Origin: Variovorax sp. E3
GTDB taxonomy: Bacteria > Pseudomonadota > Gammaproteobacteria > Burkholderiales > Burkholderiaceae_C
Direction of reading: 5' to 3'
Assembly: GCF_016082275.1 (NCBI RefSeq)
Contig: NZ_MOWM01000025.1
Location: 1 to 64,000, forward strand
DNA: 64,000 nucleotides
Made by a program: the position numbers and the translations under genes. Shown here piece by piece: positions 1-12,405 of the stretch. The notes under the pieces are model-generated. The model worked only from the letters and a program-made list of their open reading frames with translations. It made no database searches and was not told the origin of the DNA. The number at the start of each line of letters is the position of its first letter. The first letter of the stretch is position 1.

Positions 1-145
1 GGCCGACCGCTGCGTGGCCATGGGCTACGTGGCCACGGCGTTCGCCGAGCCCGGCACGCGCATCCAGGCCATCGTGCGCGGCAAGCCGGTGCCGATGGAA
101 GTCTCGACCATGCCTTTCGTTCCCACCCGCTACTACCGGGGCTGA
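1..145 (+). CDS. gcvT: Aminomethyltransferase (glycine cleavage T protein), C-terminal end only
   Basis: Only the last 47 codons lie in the window; the stop is at 143-145. The fragment reads as the barrel-like C-terminal domain of GcvT (GYVATAFAEPGT, then IVRGKPVPMEV and the typical ending FVPTRYYRG). GcvT transfers the aminomethyl carbon from the lipoyl arm of GcvH to tetrahydrofolate, releasing ammonia. It is followed 81 bp downstream by gcvH and then gcvP on the same strand, the standard gcvTHP order. The promoter, and any glycine riboswitch, would lie upstream of the window. Confidence 0.88.
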   Translation, partial: ADRCVAMGYVATAFAEPGTRIQAIVRGKPVPMEVSTMPFVPTRYYRG

Positions 146-226
146 CGCGGTCGTCGCGGCTGACGCACACCGGGCCCCGTTAGGCTCAGCACCCCGATCC
201 ACTTTTTCCACGAGGAGTTTTTCACC

Positions 227-598
227 ATGAGCATCAAGTACACCAAGGACCACGAATGGGTGTCGGCCGAAGGCGGCTCGGCCACCGTCGGCATCACCGT
301 GCACGCGCAGGACGCGCTGGGCGACGTGGTGTTCGTCGACCTGCCCGAAGTCGGCAAGTCTTTTGCGCAAGGCGAAGTCGCCGGTGTCGTCGAGTCGGTC
401 AAGGCCGCCGCCGACGTGTTCATGCCCGTGTCGGGCGAGATCACCGAAGTCAACGAAGCGCTGCGCGCCGACCCCTCGCTGGCCAACAGCGACCCGCTGG
501 CCAGCGGCTGGTTCTTCAAGGTCAAGCTGAGCGAACCCGCGCAGCTCGACGCCCTGCTGGACGCGGCTTCGTACGACAAGTTCGCCGCCGAATCCTGA
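227..598 (+). CDS. gcvH: Glycine cleavage system H protein
   Basis: A 123-residue lipoyl carrier protein that shuttles the aminomethyl group between GcvP, GcvT and lipoamide dehydrogenase. The lipoyl-lysine motif VESVKAAAD is present with the modified lysine at about residue 59, and the family's N-terminal KDHEWV block is intact. Length is close to the usual 125-130 residues. The ATG is preceded by a strong Shine-Dalgarno (GAGGAG) about nine bases upstream. It sits between gcvT and gcvP, so the three proteins are very likely co-transcribed. Confidence 0.96.
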   Translation: MSIKYTKDHEWVSAEGGSATVGITVHAQDALGDVVFVDLPEVGKSFAQGEVAGVVESVKAAADVFMPVSGEITEVNEALRADPSLANSDPLASGWFFKVKLSEPAQLDALLDAASYDKFAAES

Positions 599-658
599 TC
601 CGCTGAGTTCTTCAGCAAGCAAGCACCTTTGTTCTTTCTCCCCCGAGCCCTCACCGCC

Positions 659-3568
<2,910 letters not shown>

Positions 3569-3602
3569 AGCTGAAGAAGGCCTGAGCCACGGCCCGCGCG
3601 GC

Positions 3603-4334
3603 ATGGACGCCGACGAGATCGCCTCGCTCAAGTCGCGCTGGCGCGGCTGCGTGTGGGCCTACACGCTGAGCGACGACGAGGCCGCCGCGCTGCTGCCGCA
3701 GCTGCGCTTTGTCGAACTGGCGGCGGGCCAGCCCATCTGGCACCGCGGCGACGCGGCCGAGCACTGGATCGGCATGGGGCGCGGCAGCATGAAGCTGAGC
3801 ACCACCTCGGCCTCGGGCAAGCCCGTGACCTTCATGGGCCAGGCCTTCAGCTGGGTCGGCGAGGTCGAGCTGATTCAAGACTCGCCGCGCTTCTGCGATG
3901 CGGTCGCGCTGTCCGACGCGGTCGTCATCAAGATGCCCAAGGCCGCGTTCTTTCACCTGCTGGACACCAACGCTGCCTTCAACCGCTTCGTGATGCGGCT
4001 GATGAGCGAGCGGCTGACGCAGTCGATGGCGCTCACGCTGTCGGACCGCACGCTCGACCCCGTGGCCAAGGTGGCGCGGAGCCTGGCCTCGCTGTTCAGC
4101 CCTTCGGCCTTTCCGCCGCGCTCGCTCGAGCTGCAGGTGTCGCAGGCGGAGCTGGCGATCTACTGCAACATGTCGCGGCCGCGCTTGAACGCGGCGCTGC
4201 GGCAACTGGAGGCCGAGGGCCTGCTGGAACTCGGCTACCAGGTCGTGACGCTCAGGCGGCTCGATGCATTGCGCACTTACCGCGGCGCCGCGTCGGCCGA
4301 CAGCGGCAGCCAGAGCCGCCCCGACACCGCGTAG
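3603..4334 (+). CDS. Crp/Fnr family transcriptional regulator
   Basis: About 243 residues from the ATG at 3603 (MDADEIASL); the frame is open further upstream inside gcvP, but that part is a shadow. Residues about 20-125 form a cyclic-nucleotide-binding-like beta roll (LAAGQPIWHRGD, then GEVELI), and residues about 150-225 form a Crp-type winged helix (QAELAIYCNMSRPRLNAAL, then LEAEGLLEL). No cysteine cluster of the Fnr type is seen, so an oxygen-sensing iron-sulfur role is unlikely; the effector is unknown. It follows gcvP by 35 bp and may share its transcript. Its 3' end overlaps the convergent hydrolase gene by 58 bp. Confidence 0.88.
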   Translation: MDADEIASLKSRWRGCVWAYTLSDDEAAALLPQLRFVELAAGQPIWHRGDAAEHWIGMGRGSMKLSTTSASGKPVTFMGQAFSWVGEVELIQDSPRFCDAVALSDAVVIKMPKAAFFHLLDTNAAFNRFVMRLMSERLTQSMALTLSDRTLDPVAKVARSLASLFSPSAFPPRSLELQVSQAELAIYCNMSRPRLNAALRQLEAEGLLELGYQVVTLRRLDALRTYRGAASADSGSQSRPDTA

Positions 4335-5853
4335 GCGTTGCTGCCCGTGATGCCCGCCACGGGCGCACCCGCGGCCGGCGCCCAGACGTACTGCGGATGC
4401 GTCGAGAACAGCGCCACGCCCAACTCGTCGCCCGGCTGCAATCGCGCCGCCACGCCGCCGAGCGATACGCGATGCCGCCCCGCCGGCACCGGCACCACCT
4501 GGTCCGACAGCACCGTCACCTCGCCGCCCTTGCGTCGCAGCGCCAGCCCCACCAGTGCCACGCCCGGGCCGCCCTTGCCCTGCACGTCGAACTCGGCCTC
4601 GGGCACGCCGGCCAGCACGGCGCCCGCGCCTGCCGTGCCAGCGCGTCGGCCGGCAGCGCGACGAACTGCAGCCCCTTCGAGCCCGCAGCCACGTCGGTCA
4701 AGGGCAATGCCGCACCGACCTGCGCGGCGACGGGCGCGGTGCCCTGGTACGCCGTGCCGTCGTCCAGCGCGATGCACAGCGACGGCACCGAAGACAGGCC
4801 CGTGCCCGCGTCGCGCAGCTTGGCGTCGAGCCACGCGAGCATCGCGTCCATCGCATCGACCGTGCCGCAGCGCGCGGGCTTGTCGCGCTGGCCCGCGCGC
4901 GGGTTCACGTGGCCCGAGCGCAGCACCATCAGCCGCACATCGCCGCCGCCCGACTTCAGGTGGCGCCAGTTGCGCAGGCCGTCGCCCATGTCGAACAGCA
5001 CGTCCTCGCTGGCCTGCACGACCAGCGCGTCGACACGCCGCACCGGCTGCCCGGCCCAGCTCGCGCCCGAGGGCCCGTGCGCCTGGTACGCATCGCGCAG
5101 GCGCGGTGCGTCGACGCCCAGGTCGCTCCATGCCCAGGCGCCCGGCTTGGGCGCGGTGTCGCACAAGGGCGCCAGCAGCCCGCCGTCGCGCACCTTGCCG
5201 CGCTGCGCCATGAAGCACTCGAACTGCACGAAGCCTTCCTTCAGCACGCCCTGCGGCGCGAGCGAATGCTGCAGGTCGTACCAGGTCATCGACGGAATCA
5301 CGGTGGTGATGCGCGGCTCCAGCTGCGCGAGCTGCATCTGGTAGCCGCCGCCATACGAGCCGCCGATGCTGCCGATGCGCGGCTTGCCGTCGGCGCCCTT
5401 GCGCAGCGGCAGTTCGCGCTCGGCCCAGTCGATCAGGCCGCGGATGTCGGCGATCTCGGCTTGCGGATCCATGATGCGGCTGTCTCCGCCGCTGTCGCCG
5501 TGGCCCCGATGGTCGAAGCTGATGACCGCAAAGCCGCGCTCCACCAGCGAAGGCACGAGCCGGTCGACGCGCGACCAGTAGCTGGCGGCCGGGTCGGTGT
5601 CGCGCGGCGGCATGGCCTGCAGGCGGCCCAGGCCGAAGCCGCTCGCATGCAGCACCAATGGGTAGCCACCTTCAGGCTTGTTGTCGGGCAGGAAGAGCGT
5701 GAACGCGACCTTGGTGCCCTTGGCCGCGTCGGCGCCCGCGAGCGGATCGGGCACGGTGGATTGCACCGACAGCTGCTGCACGGTGGCGGCCTGCACTCCG
5801 CCGCCCAGCAGGGCCGCCGCGCTCAATGCCAGCGCGCTGATGATCTTCTTCAT
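4277..5853 (-). CDS. Secreted S15/CocE-like alpha/beta hydrolase, frameshifted as read
   Basis: Starts at MKKIISALALSAAALLGG, a clear Sec signal peptide with cleavage near VQA; GAGGAAC precedes the ATG. The alpha/beta-hydrolase core has the nucleophile elbow GSIGGSYGGG with Ser at about 166, as in X-Pro dipeptidyl-peptidase (S15)-like proteins. Candidate acid and base residues lie in QASEDVLFD and LRSGHVNPR. A beta-rich C-terminal domain follows, ending WLPLSADAAPR. The reading frame breaks near 4620: the N-terminal part runs 5853 to about 4620, and the remainder is in another frame to 4277. One missing base restores it, so an assembly error is likelier than decay. The substrate is unknown (peptide, ester or amide). 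The first gene of the glycerol-type operon diverges from it. Confidence 0.75.
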
Positions 5854-6015
5854 TGTTCTTGTTCCTCGTTGCATGTTTCGAAGCACGCAACTCTAGGAAC
5901 GAAGGCGCGGGCCGATTGTCCCGGCGGGAACAAAGTGCGCGTGGCGGCCTCGGCGCGCCTTCTTCGACAAGCGCTCGAGCGCGTGCGCTAGTGGTTAACA
6001 CCGCCCCGGCCTTCG

Positions 6016-6045
6016 TTGACTCATCGAAAAGTTCGCACTTAGAAT
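6016..6045 (+). promoter_or_regulatory. Probable sigma-70 promoter of the glycerol-type operon
   Basis: TTGACT (6016-6021) and TAGAAT (6040-6045) are separated by 18 bp, a good match to a housekeeping promoter. It lies in the 280-bp gap between the divergent hydrolase and MFS genes and would give an RNA with a leader of about 80 nt before the ATG at 6134. Read by eye only; no start-site data. Confidence 0.55.
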
Positions 6046-6070
6046 TTGCGTACAGGTTCAGATTTAAAGA

Positions 6071-6085
6071 CCATCTGTGAGATGG
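6071..6085 (+). promoter_or_regulatory. Leader hairpin, possible antitermination target
   Basis: CCATCT-GTG-AGATGG forms a perfect 6-bp stem with a 3-nt loop in the predicted leader, followed by CTTTG. It is short and its T-run is weak, so it is not a convincing terminator by itself. It is of interest because the last gene of the operon encodes a GlpP-type antiterminator, a family known to act on leader RNAs in Bacillus. Confidence 0.3.
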
Positions 6086-6133
6086 CTTTGTCGCGCCTGC
6101 ATGGTTTGCATCGTCTTCTTGCGGATTATTCCA

Positions 6134-7609
6134 ATGGAGACAACTGTGCAACCCAACGCGATCAAGATCCGCGGCATCGACGATGTCATCGCCTACCTGG
6201 ATTCACGCCAGGGCATCGTCGGCCGGGCCGCCGTCATCTGGTGGCTCGCACTCGGCGGCCTGTTCCTCGACGCCTTTTCCAACTCCGCACTGAGCGCGGG
6301 CCTCGGCCCCATGACGCGCAACCTGTCGCTCACCGCCGCGCAGGTCGCGCTGATGACGTCGATGGCCTCATGGGTCGCCATCGCGTTCAACCCCATCGGC
6401 GGCTGGATGGCCGACCGCTGGGGTCGCATTCGCCCGCTCATCCTTGCCAAGCTGCTCGCCGTGATCGGCGCGGTGCTGGTGGTGTTCGCGCCCAGCTTCG
6501 AGATGATTCTGGTCGGCCGCTTCTTCGTGGGCGCGGCCTACGGCATCGACTTCGCCATTGCCATGGCGGTGCTCGCGGAGTTCACGCCCGCCAAGCTCAA
6601 GAGCCGGCTCAACACCTGGCAAGGCATGTGGTACGCGGCGGTGTGCACCAACCTGCTGCTGGCGCTGGTGTTCTATTCGTGGGAGGTGGGCGATTCGATC
6701 TGGCGCTACTCGGTGGCCGCTACCGCGGTCTTCGGCGTGACCATACTCGTGCTGCAGTTCGCGCTGCTCGTTGAAAGCCCGGTGTGGCTGGCGCGCAAGG
6801 AGCGGCTCGACGAAGCCGCCAAGGCCATGAGCCGCATCTATGGCCAACTGTTCGTGGCGGCGCCGAAAAACGAGCGCCTGCCCGTCGTGAACCAGGCACG
6901 CCGCGGCGCGGCCAATGTGCTGTTGATTTTCCGTGGCGTGTACCTGCAGCGCACCATCCTCGCGGCCACGGTGCAGATCGGCCAGTCGATCCAGTATTTC
7001 GCGGTGGGCTGGTACCTGCCGCTGATCAGCGCCACGCTGTTCGGCAAGGACTTTGCGCAGGCCACCATCGGCGCGCTGGCCTTCAACGTGTTCGGCATCT
7101 TCGGCGGTTTTCTGTCGCCGTGGATCGGCCGCAAGCTCGGCCTGCGCCGCGCCTCCGCCTTCGGCTTTGCGATGGTGTTCGTGATGCTGCTCACGCTGGG
7201 CCTGTTCCACGGCCGCATGCCGCTGTGGCTGGCGGTGACGGTGCCGTCGCTGTTCATCCTGTTCCATTCGGGCGGGCCGGGCGCGAACGGCAAGAGCCTG
7301 TCGTCGCTGTCGTTCCGCAGCGAGTTGCGCGCGGGGGCCAACGGCATCATCGGCGCGCTAGGCTCCATCGGCGCCGCGCTGGGCCTGCTGGTGTTCCCGC
7401 TGTTCCGAGAGAAGTACGGCCTGGAGCACACCTTCCTCATCCTCTCGGTGGTGCCGCTCATTGCCAGCGTGGTCTGCTTCGTGATTCGCTGGGACCCCAC
7501 CCGCACCACCATCAACCCGGACAACGAAGCCGGCGCGCCCCAGTTCAAGGACGACGCGCGCCCGCTCTCCGAATCCCTGCAACCCGCCGTGGGAAAAATG
7601 AACCGATGA
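6134..7609 (+). CDS. MFS transporter (first gene of glycerol-type operon)
   Basis: About 491 residues with some 12 hydrophobic segments and the MFS loop motif GGWMADRWGRIRPL between helices 2 and 3. The ATG at 6134 (METTVQPNAIKIRGID) is chosen over an upstream in-frame ATG at 6077 because it begins just before the conserved N-terminal region. The stop codon overlaps the start of the downstream kinase (ATGA), indicating translational coupling, so its substrate is probably what that kinase phosphorylates: glycerol or a glycerol-like polyol or ether. It is a permease of the inner membrane, not a GlpF-type channel. Substrate assignment is inference. Confidence 0.88.
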   Translation: METTVQPNAIKIRGIDDVIAYLDSRQGIVGRAAVIWWLALGGLFLDAFSNSALSAGLGPMTRNLSLTAAQVALMTSMASWVAIAFNPIGGWMADRWGRIRPLILAKLLAVIGAVLVVFAPSFEMILVGRFFVGAAYGIDFAIAMAVLAEFTPAKLKSRLNTWQGMWYAAVCTNLLLALVFYSWEVGDSIWRYSVAATAVFGVTILVLQFALLVESPVWLARKERLDEAAKAMSRIYGQLFVAAPKNERLPVVNQARRGAANVLLIFRGVYLQRTILAATVQIGQSIQYFAVGWYLPLISATLFGKDFAQATIGALAFNVFGIFGGFLSPWIGRKLGLRRASAFGFAMVFVMLLTLGLFHGRMPLWLAVTVPSLFILFHSGGPGANGKSLSSLSFRSELRAGANGIIGALGSIGAALGLLVFPLFREKYGLEHTFLILSVVPLIASVVCFVIRWDPTRTTINPDNEAGAPQFKDDARPLSESLQPAVGKMNR

Positions 7610-9171
7610 AGTCCACCACCGAGGACGTGATCCTCTCCATCGACGAAGGCACCTCGGGCACACGGGCCGCCGTGGTCGGCCGCGACGGCCATGTGTCGTG
7701 CCTCGAGTACGCGCCCCTGCAGGTCGACACGCCGCGCCCCGGCGTGGTCGAGCAGGACGCCAACGCCATCCTGGACAAGACCATGGCCGTGTGCCGCACG
7801 GCCATTGCGCGCGCACAGGCCGAGCGCAAGCGCATCGTGGCGCTCGCCATTGCCACGCAGCGCTGCTCCGCCGTGCTGTGGGACACCCACACCGGCCGCG
7901 CGCTGGTGCCCGTGATGGTGTGGCAGGACACCCGCTATGTCGACGAACTGAACAAGCTCGCGCCGCAATGGGACCCGCTGCTCGTGAAGCAGATGGGCCG
8001 GCCGGTCGGCGTGCGTTCGCCGTATCTGTGGGCCACGCATCACCTGCGCGAAACGCCCGCCGTGGCACAGGCCTTCGCACAGCGCCGCCTTGCCTTCGGC
8101 ACCATCGACAGCTGGCTGCTGTGGCACCTGTCGGACCAGCGCGCCTGCGTGACGACGCCCACCAACGTGACCTCGGGCAGCGCCTACGTGCTGGCCGAGC
8201 ACCGCTACCAGCACAACTGGATCGACGCGCTCGGCTTCCCGCAGGAGTTGCTGCCCGCGCTGCGCGAAGACGCCGACCAGTTCGGCCGCACCCGCGTCGA
8301 TCTGCTGGGCATCGACGTGCCCATCCTCGCCTGTGCGGGCGACCAGCATGCGGGCGCCATCGGCCTGGGCTGCCTCGATCGCGAACAGGCGATGTGCGTG
8401 CACGGCACGGGCAGCTTCGTCGACGTGATCACCGGCCCGGTGCAGCCTGCCAATGCCGGCCTGCACGAGGGCACCCTCACCATGACGGCGCGGCGCGCAC
8501 AGGGCGTGTCGCACTTCGCGGTCGAGACCTTCGTGGCCACCACCGGCTCCGCGCTCAACTGGGTCTGCGAAAAGCTGCAGTGGTTCGACAACGCAGAGCA
8601 GATCAGCGCCCTGGCAGCCACCGCCACCGCAAGCAGCTCCCGCGACGTCACCTTCATCCCCGCGCTCACCGGCCTGCGCGTGCCCGCCATGGAGCCCGCC
8701 GCGCGCGCTTCGCTCACCGGCATCTCCATGGCCACCACGCGCGCCGAGGTGGCTCGCGCCATCCTCGAAGGCATTGCGCACTCGGTGGCCTCGTGCATCC
8801 AGTCGAACGAAGAAGTGTCGGGCGTGCGCGTGTCCGAACTCGTGGTGGGCGGCGGGCTTTCGGGCAGCTCGGCGCTGCTGCAGATCCAGGCCGACCTCAC
8901 CGGCATGCCGGTGCGCCGCATGAAGGAAACCGACCGTGCCAGCCTGCGCGGCATCGCCTTCCTGGCCGGCTCGTCGGGCCTGCTGTGGGACTCGCTGCGG
9001 CAAGCGCGCGAAACGCTGGCCACCGATGCCGTGTTCGAACCCACCGTCGATGCGTCGGAGCGCCTCGCGCGCCGTGCCTTGTGGCACGCACGCGTGGCGT
9101 CGGAACTCGGGCATGCACGGCTGCAGTCCCGCAATTTCAAGAACCTTTCCACAGGAGAACTCCCCTCATGA
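7606..9171 (+). CDS. FGGY-family carbohydrate kinase, glycerol-kinase-like
   Basis: About 521 residues. The N-terminal FGGY domain opens with the ATPase loop LSIDEGTSGTRAAVV and has the VWQDTR block typical of glycerol kinases. The second domain carries GTGSFVDVITG and the C-terminal signature VVGGGLSGSSALLQIQAD. It transfers phosphate from ATP to a polyol, most simply glycerol to glycerol-3-phosphate. It differs enough from classical GlpK (for example IATQRCSAVLWD where GlpK has ITNQRET) that a related substrate is plausible. It overlaps the upstream MFS gene by 4 bp and the downstream dehydrogenase by 4 bp. Confidence 0.85.
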   Translation: MKSTTEDVILSIDEGTSGTRAAVVGRDGHVSCLEYAPLQVDTPRPGVVEQDANAILDKTMAVCRTAIARAQAERKRIVALAIATQRCSAVLWDTHTGRALVPVMVWQDTRYVDELNKLAPQWDPLLVKQMGRPVGVRSPYLWATHHLRETPAVAQAFAQRRLAFGTIDSWLLWHLSDQRACVTTPTNVTSGSAYVLAEHRYQHNWIDALGFPQELLPALREDADQFGRTRVDLLGIDVPILACAGDQHAGAIGLGCLDREQAMCVHGTGSFVDVITGPVQPANAGLHEGTLTMTARRAQGVSHFAVETFVATTGSALNWVCEKLQWFDNAEQISALAATATASSSRDVTFIPALTGLRVPAMEPAARASLTGISMATTRAEVARAILEGIAHSVASCIQSNEEVSGVRVSELVVGGGLSGSSALLQIQADLTGMPVRRMKETDRASLRGIAFLAGSSGLLWDSLRQARETLATDAVFEPTVDASERLARRALWHARVASELGHARLQSRNFKNLSTGELPS

Positions 9172-10844
9172 TGGGTTTCCCATCCCTGCGGCCCGGCAAG
9201 GACCGGGCCCAGATGACGACCACCGAGCCGTTGCGGCTCGACCGGCAGGACCAGCTCGCGCGGCTGGCCGACGAAGCGTTCGACATGCTGATCGTCGGCG
9301 GCGGCGTCACCGGTGCCTATGCCGCGCTCGACGCCAGCCTGCGCGGCTACCGCGTGGCGCTGGTCGAGAAAGACGACTTCGCCTTCGGCACCTCCTCCAA
9401 GTCATCGAAGATGGTGCACGGCGGGCTGCGCTACATCGAACAGGGCAACCTCGGCCTGGTGCGCCACTCGCTGCTGGAACGCCAGCGCCTGCGCCGCAAT
9501 GCGCGCCACCTGGTGCAGCGCCTGCCCTTCCTGTTTCCGGTGATGGAGCGCGAAGGCGTGTTCGACAAGCGCCTGGCCAAGGCCTTCGAGAGCCTGCTGT
9601 GGACCTACGACATCGCGGGCGGCTGGCGCGAGGGCATCCTCCACCAGAAGCTGACCAAGGCCGAGGTTCTCTCGCACTGCCCCACCTTCAAGGACGAGCA
9701 CCTGACCGGCGGCTTCATGTACTTCGACGCGCGCGTGGACGATGCGCGCCTCACGCTCAACATCGCGCGCACCGCCGCCTTCCATGGCGCGGCGGTGCTC
9801 AACCATGCCAAGGCGGTGGAGATCACGCGCAACGCGCACGGCAAGGTCGACGGCGCGGTGGTGCAGGCCGACGGCCGCGAGATCCGCGCGCGCGCGCGTG
9901 TCGTGGTGATGGCCACCGGCGTGTGGCTGCGCGACTGGGACGGCCGCGGGAAGAACGAAGAGAAAACCCTGAACGTGCGTCCCGCCAAGGGCGTACATGT
10001 GGCCATTCCGTGGCTGAAGATCCGCAACGACTGCACCGTGACCATTCCGGTGCCGGGGCGCAACCGGCGCGCGACCATCACGCGCTGGGGCAACGTCTCC
10101 TACCTGGGCACCACCGACGAAGACTATGAGGGCAACCTCGACGACGTGTGCTGCACGCGCGAGGAACTCGACTTCCTGCTGGACGGCGCGCGCTCCGCGC
10201 TGAAGACCGACCTGCGCGCCGAAGACGTGGTGGGCAGCATCGCCGGCTGCCGGCCGCTGGTGGCGCCCCCCGGAGGCAAGACGCTGGAAATCAAGCGCAA
10301 CCACGAGATCCGCACCGCGCCCGACGGCCTGCTGACCATCGTGGGCGGCAAGCTCACCACCTCACGCCACATGGCCGAGCAGACCATCGACGCCGCACAG
10401 AAGGTGCTGGGCCGGCGCAACGGCTGCAAGACCAAATCGGCCTTTCTGCTGGGCGCGGCCGGCTACGACGCGCAGGCCATCACCGCCTCGGGCGGCATGG
10501 CCGCGCACCTGGGCGAGCGCTACGGCACCGAGGCGCGCTTCGTCACCGACATCCTGCAGGCAGACCCCGCCCTGCAACGCCCCATCGTCGAAGGCCTGCC
10601 GCACAGCGAGGCCGAAATTGTGTACGCGGTGCGCCACGAACTCGCACGCACCGTCGACGACGTGCTCTCGCGGCGCATCCGCGCGCGGCTCATGGCGCGC
10701 GACGCCTCGGGCCGCGCCGCTGCCCGCGTGGGCGAAATCCTCCAGGCCGAACTCGGCTTGTCCCCCGCCGAGACGGCACAGCAGGTAGCCAGCTACCAGG
10801 CCGCCATCGCGCATGAAAAATCCATCCTTATGGGAGTGAAGTAG
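9168..10844 (+). CDS. FAD-dependent glycerol-3-phosphate dehydrogenase/oxidase family protein (GlpD-like)
   Basis: About 558 residues. The N-terminal Rossmann motif is MLIVGGGVTGAYAALDAS, followed by the GlpD-type block SSKSSKMVHGGLRYIEQG and the C-terminal TIVGGKLTTSRHMAEQ. It oxidises the C2 hydroxyl of sn-glycerol-3-phosphate or an analogue and passes electrons to quinone or oxygen; it is expected at the inner membrane surface. The ATG at 9168 overlaps the kinase stop, with AGGAG about 11 bases upstream; the adjacent ATG at 9171 is an alternative. The stop TAG abuts the ATG of the next gene with no gap. A second glpD elsewhere in the genome is possible, so this one may be specialised. Confidence 0.88.
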   Translation: MMGFPSLRPGKDRAQMTTTEPLRLDRQDQLARLADEAFDMLIVGGGVTGAYAALDASLRGYRVALVEKDDFAFGTSSKSSKMVHGGLRYIEQGNLGLVRHSLLERQRLRRNARHLVQRLPFLFPVMEREGVFDKRLAKAFESLLWTYDIAGGWREGILHQKLTKAEVLSHCPTFKDEHLTGGFMYFDARVDDARLTLNIARTAAFHGAAVLNHAKAVEITRNAHGKVDGAVVQADGREIRARARVVVMATGVWLRDWDGRGKNEEKTLNVRPAKGVHVAIPWLKIRNDCTVTIPVPGRNRRATITRWGNVSYLGTTDEDYEGNLDDVCCTREELDFLLDGARSALKTDLRAEDVVGSIAGCRPLVAPPGGKTLEIKRNHEIRTAPDGLLTIVGGKLTTSRHMAEQTIDAAQKVLGRRNGCKTKSAFLLGAAGYDAQAITASGGMAAHLGERYGTEARFVTDILQADPALQRPIVEGLPHSEAEIVYAVRHELARTVDDVLSRRIRARLMARDASGRAAARVGEILQAELGLSPAETAQQVASYQAAIAHEKSILMGVK

Positions 10845-12395
10845 ATGATCAGCAAAGACGCCATCCAGCGCGGCTACAACCGCCGCAACTACGTCGTCGG
10901 GGCGCACACGCCGCCGGCCTATGCCAAGACGATCACCGCGACCGACGGCCCCGCCGGGCTGCAGCGCGCACCCGTGACAGTGGCGCCCGCGCACATCGAT
11001 GCGCTGCGCAAGGTGGCCGACGAAGTGCTCACCGCCACCGCCGACGTGGTGACGTGGACGCGCGACTGGTGGGCCGGCTCCATGGTCAGCGAAACCGGCG
11101 GCAAGCCGGCCACGCCGCAGGGCGTGATCGTGCGTGCCTCCACCGTCGAACAGATCCAGGCCGTGATGCGCATCGCGCACGCCGCGGCCATTCCGGTCAC
11201 CGTGTCGGCCGGCCGCAGCAACGTGACCGGCGCGGCGCTGCCGGTGCGCGGCGGCATCGTGCTGGACGTTTGCGAGCTCAACAAGATGATCGGCTTCGAC
11301 GCGGGGAGCCAGATCGTCGAAGTCGAAGCCGGCATGTTCGGCGACGTGTTCGAGGAAACCATCCAGCGCGACCACCAGATGACCATGGGCCACTGGCCCT
11401 CGTCCTTCGGCATCAGCACGGTGGGCGGCTGGGTGGCGTGCCGCGGCGCGGGGCAACTGTCCACGCGCTACGGAAAAATCGAGGACATGGTCTTCGGCAT
11501 GGACGTTGTGCTGGCCGACGGCAGCCTCGTGACCGTGGGCGGCTACTCGCGCGCGGCGGTGGGCTCCGACCTGCAGCAACTGTTCATCGGTTCCGAAGGC
11601 ACGCTGGGCGTGATCGTGCGCGTGCGGCTCAAGCTGCACCGCCTGCCCGACTACGGCCGCGCCATTGCCTACGGCTTCGACAGCTTCGCCACCGGCCTGG
11701 AGGCCTGCCGCCAGATCATGCAGCGCGGCGCCAACCCGGCCGCGCTGCGGCTGTACGACGCGCTGGAAAGCAAGGTGCAGTTCGAATTGGCCGACACGCA
11801 CGTGCTGCTGATCGCCGACGAAGGCGCGCCGGAGATGGTCGACGCGGTCATGGCCATCAGCGAACGCGCCTGCAAGGAACTGGGCCGCGTGCTCGACGGC
11901 CCGGTCATCTTCGAGCGCTGGCTCGACACCCGCTACCTCACCGGCAAGAGCGCCGAAGGCTTCAAGCGCAGCCCCGGCTTCGTGGCCGACACGCTGGAAA
12001 TGAGCGGCCGCTGGAGCGACCTGCCCGCCATCTACGACGAGGTGGTGGCCGCCATCAACGCCGTGCCCGGCACGCTGGCCGGCTCGGCCCACCAGTCGCA
12101 TGCCTACGTGGACGGCGCCTGCCTGTACTTCTCGCTGCGCGGCGAGGTGGAGGTGGCCGACCGCGCGCGCTGGTACCGCGCCGCCTGGGACGCGGCCAAC
12201 GCCGTGCTGGTGCGCCACAATGCCGCGCTGAGCCACCACCATGGCGTCGGGCTGCTGCGTGCGCCCTACATGGCCGATTCGCTGGGCAGCGCCTTCCCGG
12301 TGCTGCAGGCCCTCAAGCGCACGCTGGACCCGAAGAACATACTGAACCCGGGCAAGCTCGGCCTCACCGACGAGCTGCCCCCACACGCAGACTGA
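10845..12395 (+). CDS. FAD-binding oxidase, alkyldihydroxyacetonephosphate-synthase-like
   Basis: 516 residues. The FAD-binding PCMH domain spans about residues 85-270 (TVSAGRSNVTGAALP, then SSFGISTVGGWVACR, GKIEDMVFGMDVV and GSEGTLGVIVRVRL). The C-terminal cap ends with LSHHHGVGLLRAPYM and DPKNILNPGKLG. The histidine-rich SHHHGVG block and the W-R-rich central part are hallmarks of alkyl-DHAP synthase (AGPS) and separate it from glycolate or lactate oxidases. AGPS exchanges the acyl group of acyl-DHAP for a fatty alcohol to make an ether bond. Placed directly after a kinase and a GlpD-like enzyme, it could act in the opposite, ether-cleaving direction; that is inference. It starts immediately after the GlpD stop. 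Confidence 0.82.
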   Translation: MISKDAIQRGYNRRNYVVGAHTPPAYAKTITATDGPAGLQRAPVTVAPAHIDALRKVADEVLTATADVVTWTRDWWAGSMVSETGGKPATPQGVIVRASTVEQIQAVMRIAHAAAIPVTVSAGRSNVTGAALPVRGGIVLDVCELNKMIGFDAGSQIVEVEAGMFGDVFEETIQRDHQMTMGHWPSSFGISTVGGWVACRGAGQLSTRYGKIEDMVFGMDVVLADGSLVTVGGYSRAAVGSDLQQLFIGSEGTLGVIVRVRLKLHRLPDYGRAIAYGFDSFATGLEACRQIMQRGANPAALRLYDALESKVQFELADTHVLLIADEGAPEMVDAVMAISERACKELGRVLDGPVIFERWLDTRYLTGKSAEGFKRSPGFVADTLEMSGRWSDLPAIYDEVVAAINAVPGTLAGSAHQSHAYVDGACLYFSLRGEVEVADRARWYRAAWDAANAVLVRHNAALSHHHGVGLLRAPYMADSLGSAFPVLQALKRTLDPKNILNPGKLGLTDELPPHAD

Positions 12396-12405
12396 GTTTC
12401 ATCGA

